DNA of 64,000 nucleotides from Dysgonomonas sp. UBA7710. GTDB taxonomy: Bacteria; Bacteroidota; Bacteroidia; Bacteroidales; Dysgonomonadaceae. A program made the position numbers and the translations under genes. Location: the NCBI RefSeq assembly GCF_002482385.1, contig NZ_DLFW01000020.1, positions 1 to 64,000 on the forward strand. The letters run 5' to 3'. Below are positions 45,022 through 54,178 of the stretch, piece by piece; the stretch's first letter is position 1; each line of letters opens with the position of its first letter. Under the pieces are notes generated by a model. That model was not told where the DNA came from. It saw nothing but the letters and a program-made list of their open reading frames with translations, and did no database searches.

Positions 45022-46701
45022 TTATTCTTTTATATGTGTCGCTACTGTTTTAGCAGCAGCCAGTTTACTTTTATGATATCCGTATCCCAGATATATGACT
45101 AATCCTATTGCCAGCCAGATGATGAACATGACCCAATTGGACCAGCCAAGCTCTGTCATCAGGTATAAGTTGGTAAGAATCCCCATGACAGGCAATAGCG
45201 AAAACTTATACTTGAATGCCGCCGCCGATAATCCCAGCCATACAGCCCAGAAAACAATCAACAGCGGTTTCTCGCTTATGACTGTCCGGAAATCGGTCTT
45301 ACTGACGAACAAATATACTGCAACTATGAGTAATATGAAAATGATATACTGTCCATTTATATAAGGCACCTTGAATTTCGCCTTTTTACTGTCTCCTTTA
45401 TGATCGAGGAACAACACTCCCGCACATACAAGGATGAAAGCGAAGAATGTGCCCACACTGGTAAGGTCTACAACAAACTGCATATCCAGAAACAACGACG
45501 GCACGCAGACGACTATTCCCGTAATAATGGTAGAGAAAGCGGGGGTCTTATATTTCGGATGAATCTTTCCAAACTTAGGCCAAAGGAGTCCGTCGCGGCT
45601 CATATTCATCCATATGCGCGGCTGTCCTATCTGAAAAACAAGGATGGCGCTCGTGATCGCAATAATTGCAGTCGCGGAAATAACACCTGCTACAAAGTCC
45701 ATATTCACCACCTGAAATACGTACGCCAGAGGATCGTCCACTCCTAACTCTTTGTAGTTGACCATTCCTGTCAGGACCAGTGCTATCGTTACATAAAGTA
45801 CGGTACAGATACCCAGGCAGTAGAGCATGGCACGGGGCATATCCCGTTGCGGATTCTTACTTTCTTCGGCTGTAGTAGATATAGAATCGAATCCGATAAA
45901 GGCGAAGAATACGGCAGCGACTCCTCCCAGCACTCCTTGCAGCCCGTTAGGTGCAAATGGCGACCAGTTCTCAGGCTTTACGAAGAAAACTCCTACTCCG
46001 ATAACCAATAGTATGATACCGATTTTGAGATACACCAACAGGTTGTTCACAAACCTGGATTCCTTAATGCCGATGAAAACAAGGAATGTGAGGGCTGTAA
46101 CAACCAATCCGGCAGGCAGGTTTATCAGTATTTTCGTACCGAAAAGCTCGGGTGCATTCTGGTATGTCTGCGCTGCTTTGATGGTGTGATACGGTAAATC
46201 TGTAACGCCTTGTGATACTATGTTATACGCTTTGTAAGCTGTCGAATATCCGATGCCAAGCCAGTCGGGCCATATAATGCCAAAACCTTCGAGCAGGGTA
46301 GTGAAATATTCCGACCAGGAAATGGCGATCACCATATTCGATACGGCATATTCCAGTATCAACGCCCACCCGATCACCCACGCGAATATCTCACCCAGTG
46401 ATACATATGTATATGTATAGGCGCTGCCACTGACCGAGATCATGGATGCAAATTGTGCATAACACAAGGCTGTAAACACACAGGCGATAGCCACAAATAC
46501 AAAGAGAAGCGATACTGCCGGCCCTCCGTGAAATGCCGCCCGCCCGATAGTGCTGAAAATACCCGCGCCAACAATGGCGGCAATACCGAAAAGAGTGAGG
46601 TCTCTCACGCCTAATACTCTTTTCATTCCTGACCCGATAGAGTCTCCATCTCCGGATATACTATCGATACTCTTCTTTCTAAAAAAGGAATTTAAACTCA
46701 T
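45022..46701 (-). CDS. APC family amino-acid permease
   Basis: A 559-residue inner-membrane transporter of the amino acid-polyamine-cation superfamily with about 12 to 14 hydrophobic segments. Typical segments are LFGIAAIVGAGIFSTIG in the first helix (the substrate-binding GAGIF motif), AGSAYTYTYVSLGEI-like sequence in the third region, and FIGFDSISTTAEESKNPQRDMP after the fifth. It resembles the cationic amino-acid transporter branch (YhdG/CAT-like). The substrate cannot be decided. It shares its direction and a 5-base gap with rlmB. Confidence 0.92.
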   Translation of the reverse strand: MSLNSFFRKKSIDSISGDGDSIGSGMKRVLGVRDLTLFGIAAIVGAGIFSTIGRAAFHGGPAVSLLFVFVAIACVFTALCYAQFASMISVSGSAYTYTYVSLGEIFAWVIGWALILEYAVSNMVIAISWSEYFTTLLEGFGIIWPDWLGIGYSTAYKAYNIVSQGVTDLPYHTIKAAQTYQNAPELFGTKILINLPAGLVVTALTFLVFIGIKESRFVNNLLVYLKIGIILLVIGVGVFFVKPENWSPFAPNGLQGVLGGVAAVFFAFIGFDSISTTAEESKNPQRDMPRAMLYCLGICTVLYVTIALVLTGMVNYKELGVDDPLAYVFQVVNMDFVAGVISATAIIAITSAILVFQIGQPRIWMNMSRDGLLWPKFGKIHPKYKTPAFSTIITGIVVCVPSLFLDMQFVVDLTSVGTFFAFILVCAGVLFLDHKGDSKKAKFKVPYINGQYIIFILLIVAVYLFVSKTDFRTVISEKPLLIVFWAVWLGLSAAAFKYKFSLLPVMGILTNLYLMTELGWSNWVMFIIWLAIGLVIYLGYGYHKSKLAAAKTVATHIKE

Positions 46702-46744
46702 TCTATTTATGTGATAACTCTAAAGAGGGTTTTCGATTCATTCT

Positions 46745-46852
46745 AAAAGTTGACAAACTTGACACTTTTTACACAATTTCTTATTGTTACTTTTCTCTTT
46801 CTTGTAGGAGCAATCCAAAAAGGTTACAAACCTAACACATTTTACACTATTT
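46745..46852. repeat. Two more copies of the dispersed AAAAGGTTACAAAC-type repeat
   Basis: Units at 46745-46774 and 46817-46852 share the pattern AAAA-GTTACAAAC-T-ACAC-TTTTACAC with the cluster at 25346-25592. They fill most of the 203-base gap upstream of the permease gene. Confidence 0.55.
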
Positions 46853-46904
46853 TTCATCTGCCCTTTTTCTCAAAAAAACTATGAGTCGAAGGTTGTCAAT
46901 TACG

Positions 46905-47846
46905 CTATATAGATAAATCAATTGTATAAATATTATATACAGTCCCCCGTGCTCCGAATCCCTCTTTTTGGTGTATCAGGTTTTCGTTCAGGTGCCAGCC
47001 GCCGTTTTCTGTCGATGTGCCATAATCGAAGTATGTTTTGTGAGCGAATGCTGTATTTATTATATGGTCGACAACTAAATCTATAGCTCCGAGTTTTTTC
47101 CCTTCTTCCGTTGCCGCTACATACTGAACGTGCGCTACTCTTTCTGTTTCGAAGACAAGACAGCCGCCTATTATGTTACTATCTGTATTCCCGACAGTGA
47201 ACAGATGTATGTTACGCGGAAATTTACTTTTCAGATAATCTATTTCAGCTAAAGAATGAACAGGCTCTGTTTCGTATTTATCTTTCAGATTCCGGGAAAG
47301 TATTTGCCAGAAACCGGAATAGTCTGTGGCTTTTTTTACGGCCAAATTGTTCTTTAGGGCTTTTTTTACGCCCCGTTTACGCAAGTCCGAATATTTTGTT
47401 CTGTCCGGAAGTAATAGGGTAGAAGATATATTGCATGATGTGAGTATCGCCTTATGTCTGAACAACGCGTATAAATCCTCTTCGGCAGGACGAATATGAT
47501 AAATATGCGGAACAGCCTTATACACAATCTTCCTGATTCCCTGATGCCGGAATGTCGTTGTAAGATATTCGAATATGGAAAGTACATCTGCAGCAGTAGT
47601 CTTATCGCCCGTAATAAGGCCTCCGTATGTAAGCCCTTTGTGCGAATAAAATATCCTATCCTCCATATGTCCGGGCATTAATGCCACCAGTACATCGTTC
47701 AGATAAAACATCAGGGAGTAATCTCTGAAATGGCCGGCATGATACTCAATAAAATCACGATAGAAAAGAAATGTCCCATTTTTGGAGTCACGTACAAATT
47801 TGTCCCACGCGTCCTTATATTCTGAACTATAGAGTTTAATTTTCAT
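46905..47846 (-). CDS. GNAT/FemAB-like acyltransferase
   Basis: A probable N-acyltransferase of about 313 residues. The frame is open to 47906, but the ATG at 47846 (MKIKLYSSEYKDAWDKFV) is the likely start, because it restores the conserved N-terminus and overlaps the upstream gene by 11 bases. The fold follows the FemAB/GNAT pattern used by enzymes that add amino acids or acyl groups to cell-wall or polysaccharide precursors. Features are a TFLFYRDFIEYHAGHF segment, a KKALKNNLAVKKATD region and YVAATEEGKKLGAIDLV, an acetyl-CoA-site-like stretch. Next to it is a double-cupin protein related to dTDP-sugar ketoisomerases, so both may modify a surface-sugar intermediate. Confidence 0.72.
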   Translation of the reverse strand: MKIKLYSSEYKDAWDKFVRDSKNGTFLFYRDFIEYHAGHFRDYSLMFYLNDVLVALMPGHMEDRIFYSHKGLTYGGLITGDKTTAADVLSIFEYLTTTFRHQGIRKIVYKAVPHIYHIRPAEEDLYALFRHKAILTSCNISSTLLLPDRTKYSDLRKRGVKKALKNNLAVKKATDYSGFWQILSRNLKDKYETEPVHSLAEIDYLKSKFPRNIHLFTVGNTDSNIIGGCLVFETERVAHVQYVAATEEGKKLGAIDLVVDHIINTAFAHKTYFDYGTSTENGGWHLNENLIHQKEGFGARGTVYNIYTIDLSI

Positions 47847-48603
47847 GTTGCCGGTATTTTTTAAATTCCGAATAGGTATGTATATAATTTTCTGCGTCAT
47901 ATACATCAGATGCTAAAGCCAGGCAGACAGTCCCGGATGAATACTCTGTTTCTGTTGCCCATATACCGGGCGGTATATACAGTCCGTGGTCAGGCCGGTC
48001 GAGTACTATATTTTTTTTACTTGTCCCGTCATCCAGCTCTACCTGAAAGCTACCACTTGTAGCAACCAATACTTCGTGGCAATATTTATGGGCATGCATA
48101 CCTCTTGTCTGTTCCGGTGGGATGTCGTATATATAAAATATGCGTTTTATATCGAATGGAATGTTTTCGGCGCTATTCTGTATCAGAGGAAATTTAATGA
48201 GAGTACAATCTTCTACAGAGAACGTCTTTAACTGATTTTTCTCTGTTTCACCGGGTAACCCGGCAGGAGAAGAAGCTGACGAAATAACCAGATATATGGA
48301 GTTGGCTGAAAAGCCTTCAAGCCTGCAACTCATTATGGACGGGATATAAAGGGCTTGAGCCGGATTGTTTAGTATGCACCTTCGCTCGTCTTTACCATTG
48401 TCAAGCAAAAAGGTAAAGCTTCCCGATAAAGCGACTATTACTTTATCCCGGGCTTTGTATATGTCGCAGTCATTGTACTGACTGCCATATTTCCAACAGA
48501 CGGACGCAATAGGAAAAGGAATCTGATTTCCGGCTTCTATGAAAGAGAGGGTTCCCCTCCGGTCTGTGATTCTCGGTAATTCGATGAATTGTTCTCTTTT
48601 CAT
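47836..48603 (-). CDS. Double WxcM/FdtA-like cupin protein (sugar 3,4-ketoisomerase family)
   Basis: Two cupin domains of the WxcM-like family in one 255-residue chain: residues 1 to about 120 and about 130-250. The second half has the catalytic-type motif RGMHAHKYCHEVLVATSGS (167-185), with His170 and His172, as in dTDP-4-keto-6-deoxyglucose 3,4-ketoisomerases such as FdtA. The first half keeps the GSFTFLLDNG strand but lacks the HAHK histidines. Only one half should therefore be catalytic, and the other may be structural or regulatory. The gene overlaps the acyltransferase start by 11 bases. No other deoxysugar synthesis genes are visible. Confidence 0.78.
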   Translation of the reverse strand: MKREQFIELPRITDRRGTLSFIEAGNQIPFPIASVCWKYGSQYNDCDIYKARDKVIVALSGSFTFLLDNGKDERRCILNNPAQALYIPSIMSCRLEGFSANSIYLVISSASSPAGLPGETEKNQLKTFSVEDCTLIKFPLIQNSAENIPFDIKRIFYIYDIPPEQTRGMHAHKYCHEVLVATSGSFQVELDDGTSKKNIVLDRPDHGLYIPPGIWATETEYSSGTVCLALASDVYDAENYIHTYSEFKKYRQHEN

Positions 48604-48618
48604 AGCAGTCCGGTTACG

Positions 48619-49902
48619 TTATCTCAACCAAGGCTCGGGATTGAGTTTGTTGGTTCCCTGCCACAACTGGAAATGCAGTTGCGAAAGGCCCGTATCCGCA
48701 TCTGTATATACTTTGCCAAGGGACTGGCCTGTTTTAACTTTGTCGCCTTGCTTTACATATATACTCTGTATGTTTCCGTAGAATGTATAGTAGTTTCCGT
48801 GACGCACAATAATACAAGTGTTATAGCCCGGTATGGCCGCTACATAAGTCACTTCGCCGTTGAAGACAGATTTGGCTTCCGCTCCCGATTGCGATTGAAT
48901 ATCTATCCCGCTGCTCGATGTGGTAACGAAACGGCTGTGCTGATGGGAGCCGAATCGTGTGGTTATGGTATAATTGCCTGTTATCGGGTAAGGGAGCCTC
49001 CCCCTGTTCGACGCAAAATTATTTGACAAAGCTATATTTTCAGGTGTAGCTACGACTTTTGCCGCGTCATCTTCAGGAGGTGTTACAGGCGTTGTTAAAG
49101 AGCCACTTTTCTTTGAAGCCCTTTTTGCCGCTTCAGCCCGGGCTTTTTCAGCTGCTATGCGTTTTGCTTCCCGCTCCTGACGGGCTACCTCTTCGGCTAT
49201 CAGTTTAGCTATCTGCCTGTCGAGTGCTTCTGCCTGCTGGCGCTTTTGAGTCAGTATCTTTTGCAGGTCTTTTTGCTTTTTCTGAGCTTCACTGACCTCT
49301 TCCTGATAGTTTGTTTCTTCGCGTTTCAGGTTTTCCTGTTCGGTAGTGCGTTGACTGAGTAAAGCGGTTTTTTCATGCCGCGTTTTTATGAGGGCTTCTT
49401 TCCGTTCTTTTAGTTTTGCGCTTTTATCCTTAATCTCTGAGGCCTGTTCTTTTCTCCATTCCGAGTAATCGCGCAGATAGCGTAGCCTCCGGTATGATTC
49501 TGTCAAAGATTTCCCAGAGAGAACAAACAGCATTTTATTCTCACTTTGGCGATTTTGAAGCATTCCGTCAATGGCTTTCGAGTAGTTTCTCTGCTTGTCT
49601 TTAAGCTCGGCTTCCAGTATTGTTATTTCGGCTTCAATCCGTTTCTCCTCTGCATTTATACCTGCTATTTCCTGTCCCAGAAGATCTAATACTTTTTGCC
49701 GCGAGAATATTTGATTGGATATAAGCTGTATCCTGTCCAGCAAGGTAGTAGTGCTTCTTTTAGTCTCTTTCAGCAGCTTGTCGGTATTCGATATTTCACG
49801 CAGGGCGTTCTTCCTTTGCTGTTCGAGTTCTTTTATTTTCGAATTTTGAGCGAAAGAACAAATGCTGATAAGGAGAATAAAGAGAAAAACTGCTACTCTC
49901 AT
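48619..49902 (-). CDS. Murein hydrolase activator, EnvC-like
   Basis: A 427-residue periplasmic protein with a signal peptide (about 1-19). A long coiled coil (about 20-250, rich in Lys, Glu and Arg) and a C-terminal LytM/M23 domain (about 300-427) follow. The LytM domain keeps the fold but is degenerate at the metal site: the usual HxxxD appears as SSGIDIQ, and the HGxxYxTxYxHL motif ends YGNI with no histidine. Like EnvC it is therefore probably not a peptidase but an activator of cell-wall amidases during division. It overlaps the DUF4292 gene by 4 bases. Confidence 0.9.
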   Translation of the reverse strand: MRVAVFLFILLISICSFAQNSKIKELEQQRKNALREISNTDKLLKETKRSTTTLLDRIQLISNQIFSRQKVLDLLGQEIAGINAEEKRIEAEITILEAELKDKQRNYSKAIDGMLQNRQSENKMLFVLSGKSLTESYRRLRYLRDYSEWRKEQASEIKDKSAKLKERKEALIKTRHEKTALLSQRTTEQENLKREETNYQEEVSEAQKKQKDLQKILTQKRQQAEALDRQIAKLIAEEVARQEREAKRIAAEKARAEAAKRASKKSGSLTTPVTPPEDDAAKVVATPENIALSNNFASNRGRLPYPITGNYTITTRFGSHQHSRFVTTSSSGIDIQSQSGAEAKSVFNGEVTYVAAIPGYNTCIIVRHGNYYTFYGNIQSIYVKQGDKVKTGQSLGKVYTDADTGLSQLHFQLWQGTNKLNPEPWLR

Positions 49903-50747
49903 TTCTTTTTGATATATGTGCCTATAAGATCAGAAAAATCCACTTTGGTGTATTTGGGTGATATGGAATTATCTATGCTGAAACTTTTGTCTATTTCCAA
50001 TTTGTCATATGTGATATTAATATCGACACGTCTTTTTGCAACATCGACCTTAGCCTGCATGTTGGTCGGATATACCAGATTGTTGTCTTTGATGAAATCA
50101 TTGTAAGACCATTGCAGGGTTATCTTTTTCTTTTCGTTGTAAATCAATGTTGACGCGATATGATTGGTGGCATCTACGGCAAAGTTGTATAATAAATCGC
50201 CTTTTCCTTTTGTTTTCAGCATATAGACATCGTTTACCGATGATATATCATACTTCTGAAAATCTTTTTCAGTTACTTCCCTATTGCCCGGAATAAATAG
50301 TTTATTGGTAAATAAAGCCTGCAAATTGTAGAAGTTAAAGTCGAAACTGGCAATAGCTTCCGAATCTTTGAAACGTTCGGCGATATATTGTTTTTTCATC
50401 CTGTCTACCATAAAGATACTATCAGGGGTGATGGTCAGCCTCATGGCTTCTCCTCCAAGGATTGGAATACGAATTGATACCTGCAAGATACTATCTTTTA
50501 CCATTTTGAATACGGCGGGTACTTTTTGGGAAGAGTTTCCTGCCTTGAATTCGACATTCCCTTTAGTCGTTAGCGTTTTGAACTTAACTTGCGAAGATAA
50601 CGCATCTTCAATTACCTGCTTATGCGATTTTTCCTCCAAAGTTCCACCGGTGGTAATTATTTTCTTCGATTTACAACTGCTTCCTGCAAATAATGCGGAT
50701 ATGATGAACAGTAGTATAGCTATTTTATTTAATCCGTTTAGGTTCAT
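49899..50747 (-). CDS. DUF4292 domain lipoprotein
   Basis: A 282-residue predicted lipoprotein (lipobox Cys25 in GSSC, followed by a Lys-rich stretch) of the DUF4292 family, which resembles the LolA/LolB lipoprotein-carrier fold: a half-barrel with VPAVFKMVKDSILQVSIRIP and TITPDSIFMVDRMKKQYI. It is common in Bacteroidetes between a TPR protein and an EnvC-like protein, as here. Its start codon shares one base with the stop codon of the TPR gene, and its end overlaps envC by 4 bases. A role in envelope lipoprotein handling is only an inference from the fold. Confidence 0.82.
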   Translation of the reverse strand: MNLNGLNKIAILLFIISALFAGSSCKSKKIITTGGTLEEKSHKQVIEDALSSQVKFKTLTTKGNVEFKAGNSSQKVPAVFKMVKDSILQVSIRIPILGGEAMRLTITPDSIFMVDRMKKQYIAERFKDSEAIASFDFNFYNLQALFTNKLFIPGNREVTEKDFQKYDISSVNDVYMLKTKGKGDLLYNFAVDATNHIASTLIYNEKKKITLQWSYNDFIKDNNLVYPTNMQAKVDVAKRRVDINITYDKLEIDKSFSIDNSISPKYTKVDFSDLIGTYIKKK

Positions 50748-52501
50748 TATTCAGCAATAAAAGTTTTGGTTTCTATTTTCTTCTCAAGGGTTTTGGACTT
50801 GCTATCTCCTTTTGCTTTCGCTTTTTCCCAGTATTCCAAGGCCTTTTCAGGCTCATTCGTTTTATATAACACGTCGCCATAATGCTCCAGCACTTCAGCG
50901 CTGACCTCTTCCTTCTTTTCCTGGCTGTATTTTATTGCATTCTCGATATAAATTTTGGCAATTGTATAAGCTCCCTGTTCGAATAATACCCACCCATATG
51001 TATCGAGGTAGGTAGGATTTGAGGGCTCGGCTTTCACCGTAATACTACTCATCCGTTCCGCTTTGTCTAGATCCTTTTTTACTAAAGACAAATAATAGCT
51101 ATAATTGTTCAATACGCCGAGATTATTCGGGTCATAGGAAAGTGCCTTATCATAGATAACAAAGGCGCTGTCTCGTTTTTCCAGCTGATAATAAAGGTCT
51201 CCTATCTGCCCGTAGAAATCAGACAGGAGTTTTGTGTTATTTTCGTCTACATACACAACCCCTTTTTGCAGGGCCGTGAGTGCATCCTTATAGTTCTCCT
51301 TCATATATTGGGAAACTCCCAGATAGAAATAGAACTGTGGCTGGTCGGTGATATAGGAAAGCGCTTGTTCGCATACCTTTATAGATAAATCGATACTGTC
51401 AGGGAAAGTGGTATACAACATCTGCTCCCACCCAACAGGGTTTGTGGGGTTAGCTTCTGCAAACAGCTGATATTGAAAACGGGATTCCTCCTTTTTATTC
51501 TGCATCATCAAAAGGTTTCCATACATCAGGTTGAGTTTCGGTTCCTGCGGATGCTGTATCATCAGGGTATCGAACAGGGCGTTAGCTGCCTGCGTATCTT
51601 TTTGAGTCCTTTGCAGCGTACCTACATACTGCGCGAGGATGGACAGTTTAGTATCAATGTCCATTTTAGGGCTAACAAGAGCAATGTGTAATTCGTTTTC
51701 TGCAGCATCCTTGTTCCCTATCTGCTGGTAGTATTCAGCCATAGATGAGATGAGGTAGGGATCATCGGGGTCAATCGATTTGGCACGGCTATAAACCATG
51801 TACGCTTCCTGTGGTTTCCCTGCCTGTAAATATAAATCCCCGAGAAGGATCTGGTATTTGATTTCGTGTGGATATTTGTCTATATATTTCTGTATTTCAG
51901 CAAAAGCCTGTTTCTCCTGCTTCATCATCGTATATAATTGGTACTTTTGCAGGCTTATTTTTTCGTTCATTCCCACTATCTGCTCTAGTTTGTCCAGCGT
52001 TGATATGGCACTTTTAAAAGTGCCATCCATACGGTATGACTCCGATAAGTAGATGTATAGCTCTGTATTATCCGGGTCTTTGGCAATCAACTTTTCGAAT
52101 TGTTCTATTGCATCGCTGTATTGCTTAAATTCGAGGCACATGCTTCCGTATGCCATATTGTAATAGTAGTTGTCGCCATCGTATACCGTGGCTCTGCGAT
52201 AATAATCGATAGCCTTATTTTTACTTTCAATGGAATTATAATAATTGCCGAGCTCATACAATACGTTTGCATTCGTAGAATCGATAGCCATACAGTATTT
52301 GAGGTAGTCGAAAACCGCATCGTATTGATTGGTAGCTTTGGCATTCATTGCTTCATAAAAGAAGTAGTCGAATTTACGGCTATCGTCAACAGAGAGCTTT
52401 GTTGTAATCGGACCGGATATTCCACTGTTTTGAGCAAAAGAGAAAAGATTACCTGCAATAACAAGTAAGACTAAATAAAAAACACGTGCTTTTTTATGCA
52501 T
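50747..52501 (-). CDS. Tetratricopeptide-repeat protein
   Basis: A 584-residue exported protein (signal peptide of about 24 residues) made almost entirely of TPR helical pairs. Clear units include NVLYELGNYYNSIESKNKAIDYYRRA, PDNTELYIYLSESYRMDGTF and DPDDPYLISSMAEYYQQIGNKDAA; the last units are near LEHYGDVLYKTNEPEKALEYWEKA (quoted in parts). TPR proteins act as protein-binding scaffolds. It is the first gene of a tightly coupled TPR-DUF4292-envC set just downstream of dut, so a role in envelope assembly or division is likely but unproven. Confidence 0.9.
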   Translation of the reverse strand: MHKKARVFYLVLLVIAGNLFSFAQNSGISGPITTKLSVDDSRKFDYFFYEAMNAKATNQYDAVFDYLKYCMAIDSTNANVLYELGNYYNSIESKNKAIDYYRRATVYDGDNYYYNMAYGSMCLEFKQYSDAIEQFEKLIAKDPDNTELYIYLSESYRMDGTFKSAISTLDKLEQIVGMNEKISLQKYQLYTMMKQEKQAFAEIQKYIDKYPHEIKYQILLGDLYLQAGKPQEAYMVYSRAKSIDPDDPYLISSMAEYYQQIGNKDAAENELHIALVSPKMDIDTKLSILAQYVGTLQRTQKDTQAANALFDTLMIQHPQEPKLNLMYGNLLMMQNKKEESRFQYQLFAEANPTNPVGWEQMLYTTFPDSIDLSIKVCEQALSYITDQPQFYFYLGVSQYMKENYKDALTALQKGVVYVDENNTKLLSDFYGQIGDLYYQLEKRDSAFVIYDKALSYDPNNLGVLNNYSYYLSLVKKDLDKAERMSSITVKAEPSNPTYLDTYGWVLFEQGAYTIAKIYIENAIKYSQEKKEEVSAEVLEHYGDVLYKTNEPEKALEYWEKAKAKGDSKSKTLEKKIETKTFIAE

Positions 52502-52524
52502 ATCAAAAATGACGTTTCTAAATA

Positions 52525-52959
52525 TTACTGTTTGCCTGTGTGGCCAAAACCTCCCGCTCCGCGCTCTGTTTCGTTAATTGTCTCTACTTCGTCCCAAAGT
52601 ACTTGCTCATGTGAAGCAATAACCATTTGACATATACGTTCTCCGTCGTTTATAACAAAATCATCATTTGATAAGTTGACAAGTATGACACGGATTTCGC
52701 CACGATAGTCTGCGTCGATAGTACCGGGTGAGTTTAATACCGTCAGACCGTGCTTGAAAGCCAGCCCGCTGCGGGGGCGTATCTGAGCTTCGTATCCTTG
52801 AGGTAATTCCAAATACAGGCCGGTTGGAATAAGAGTCCGCTCCAGCGGCTTCAATGTTACAGGTTCGGTAATATTTGCTCTCAGGTCCACTCCGGCAGAG
52901 TAAGGTGTTGCATATTCGGGTAGCGGATGGTGTGATTTATTTATAATTTTTACGTTCAT
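52525..52959 (-). CDS. dut: dUTP diphosphatase
   Basis: This trimeric enzyme hydrolyses dUTP to dUMP and pyrophosphate, keeping uracil out of DNA and supplying dTMP synthesis. The 144-residue length is standard. All five motifs are visible: AGVDLRA, PRSGLA (about 62-67), GTIDADYRGEI with the catalytic Asp, and a GERICQMVI segment. The C-terminal ERGAGGFGHTG is the flexible P-loop-like tail. It starts the dut-TPR-DUF4292-envC transcription direction, near the tRNA-Val gene on the other strand. Confidence 0.96.
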   Translation of the reverse strand: MNVKIINKSHHPLPEYATPYSAGVDLRANITEPVTLKPLERTLIPTGLYLELPQGYEAQIRPRSGLAFKHGLTVLNSPGTIDADYRGEIRVILVNLSNDDFVINDGERICQMVIASHEQVLWDEVETINETERGAGGFGHTGKQ

Positions 52960-53100
52960 CGTTTTAAAGTCATATATTTATATTGCTGCGAAATTAGTTA
53001 AATCTTTGCAATCTATTTAGCTAATTGATAAAAATTAAGATTTTAAAATGCTTGAAGTCATTTCGTTTCAAAATATTTTTCAAAAAAAGATTTCAAATGT

Positions 53101-53130
53101 TTTGTAATATTGAAAAAAGCTATATCTTTG
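53101..53130 (+). promoter_or_regulatory. Promoter of tRNA-Val
   Basis: TTTG at 53101-53104 and TATCTTTG at 53123-53130, with an 18-base spacer, are exact matches to the Bacteroidetes -33 and -7 elements. They lie 32 bases upstream of the tRNA. A good promoter reference for this genome. Confidence 0.8.
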
Positions 53131-53162
53131 CATCGCATTTGAGAGAAAATGCAACCCTAATA

Positions 53163-53237
53163 GGGCGTTTAGCTCAGCTGGTTCAGAGCATCTGCCTTAC
53201 AAGCAGAGGGTCGGCGGTTCGAATCCGTCAACGCCCA
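53163..53237 (+). tRNA. tRNA-Val (anticodon UAC)
   Basis: The sequence folds as a complete cloverleaf: acceptor stem GGGCGTT with AACGCCC, D-arm GCTC..GAGC, anticodon arm with CTTACAA (anticodon TAC, valine), and T-arm GGCGGTTCGAATCCGTC. The CCA end is not fully encoded (ACCG follows). A strong promoter precedes it and a terminator follows at 53286. A decayed integrase gene begins about 290 bases further on, so the 3-prime end may have been an integration target. Confidence 0.95.
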
Positions 53238-53285
53238 CCGAAAGGCAAAAAGGTCAAAAGCCACAAAATGCCAAACAAAGACATA

Positions 53286-53325
53286 AAGTCTGTTAGTCAG
53301 TAGATTAACGGACTTTTTTCTTTTT
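53286..53325 (+). terminator. Terminator after tRNA-Val
   Basis: A 10-bp stem with one wobble (53286-53295 with 53306-53315, loop of 10) runs into six Ts and more T-rich sequence. Confidence 0.75.
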
Positions 53326-53373
53326 CATCGAGGCCAACAAAAGTCAAAGAAAGACAGTAGTGGAGTGAAAAAT

Positions 53374-53413
53374 AAGTGACTGAATTTCAAAAATTAAAAG
53401 TCAGTCACTTTTT
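53374..53413. terminator. Inverted repeat with T run downstream of the tRNA
   Basis: A perfect 10-bp stem, AAGTGACTGA with TCAGTCACTT (53374-53383 and 53401-53410, loop of 17), is followed by Ts. It may be a second terminator or part of the old integration site. Confidence 0.45.
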
Positions 53414-53528
53414 AACAAGTTACTCACTGGTTTTAAATGACTTACAATGACCTAACTTGGCTTTATTCGAGGTGCTGAATCTTTAAGCGATAGTCAATAA
53501 TTTTGTCGAATCGTGAAAATTTTGAGTT

Positions 53529-54178
53529 ATGAACAGTACCTATCGAATCCTTTTTTTAGTCAGAAGGAAGAATGTAAACAAAGATGGACTAACAAGTATC
53601 AGCGTTAGAATCTCTATTAGTGGAGATAAATCTGAGTTTAGCTCCCTGCAATTTGTAAAACCTGAAATGTGGAGCCAAACAGGCAGAGCAATCGGCAGAA
53701 CAAAAGAAGCTGTAACGATCAATGATGCTTTAGATAAAATAAGGATAGCCTTAGACAAGCATTATAAGTCCATTCTTGAAAAAGATGGTTACGTAACAGC
53801 CGACAAAAATCAGATGTAGAAGCCAATATTCCATTATTGGAAATTCCTTTGAGCATTATTCGTAAATATAGGAAATTGGGAAGAGATAAATTGCTCCCGA
53901 TGCACACTAACCAAAAGATCAATGAATACTTAAAAGAGATCGCAAATTTGTGCGGAATAAAGAAGAAGCTGACGACGCATTGCGCACGCCACACATTCGG
54001 AACGATTATGCTGACCAAAGGCGTATCTATAGAAAGTGTTTCTAAAATGCTTGGGCATACAAACATTACTACAACTCAGATTTATGCCAAGATACTAAAT
54101 GAGAAGATTTATGTTGAGGTCAATAAGGTTAGAGGTGAGTTCGATGCTTTTCAAGAGTATTATAAACAAGCGAACTAA
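53529..54178 (+). pseudogene. Decayed Bacteroides-type tyrosine recombinase
   Basis: Two frames together give the two ends of one integrase. The first (53529-53819, 96 codons) is the N-terminal Arm-binding-type domain, with FLVRRKNVNKDGLTSISVR and the PEMWSQTGRAIG segment. The second, in another frame (open from before 53837 to 54178), is the C-terminal catalytic end. It holds LLPMHTNQKINEYLKEI, HCARHTFG (HxxR) and LGHTNITTTQIYAK with His and Tyr. The middle, with the first catalytic arginine, the lysine and much of the core-binding domain, is missing, and a frameshift joins the halves. The gene is therefore dead. Its place directly behind tRNA-Val marks a former mobile element. Confidence 0.85.

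Noticed and set aside
53025..53303. A 92-codon plus-strand frame across the tRNA-Val gene
   Set aside because: It covers the tRNA and its promoter, and the translation has no protein-like character.
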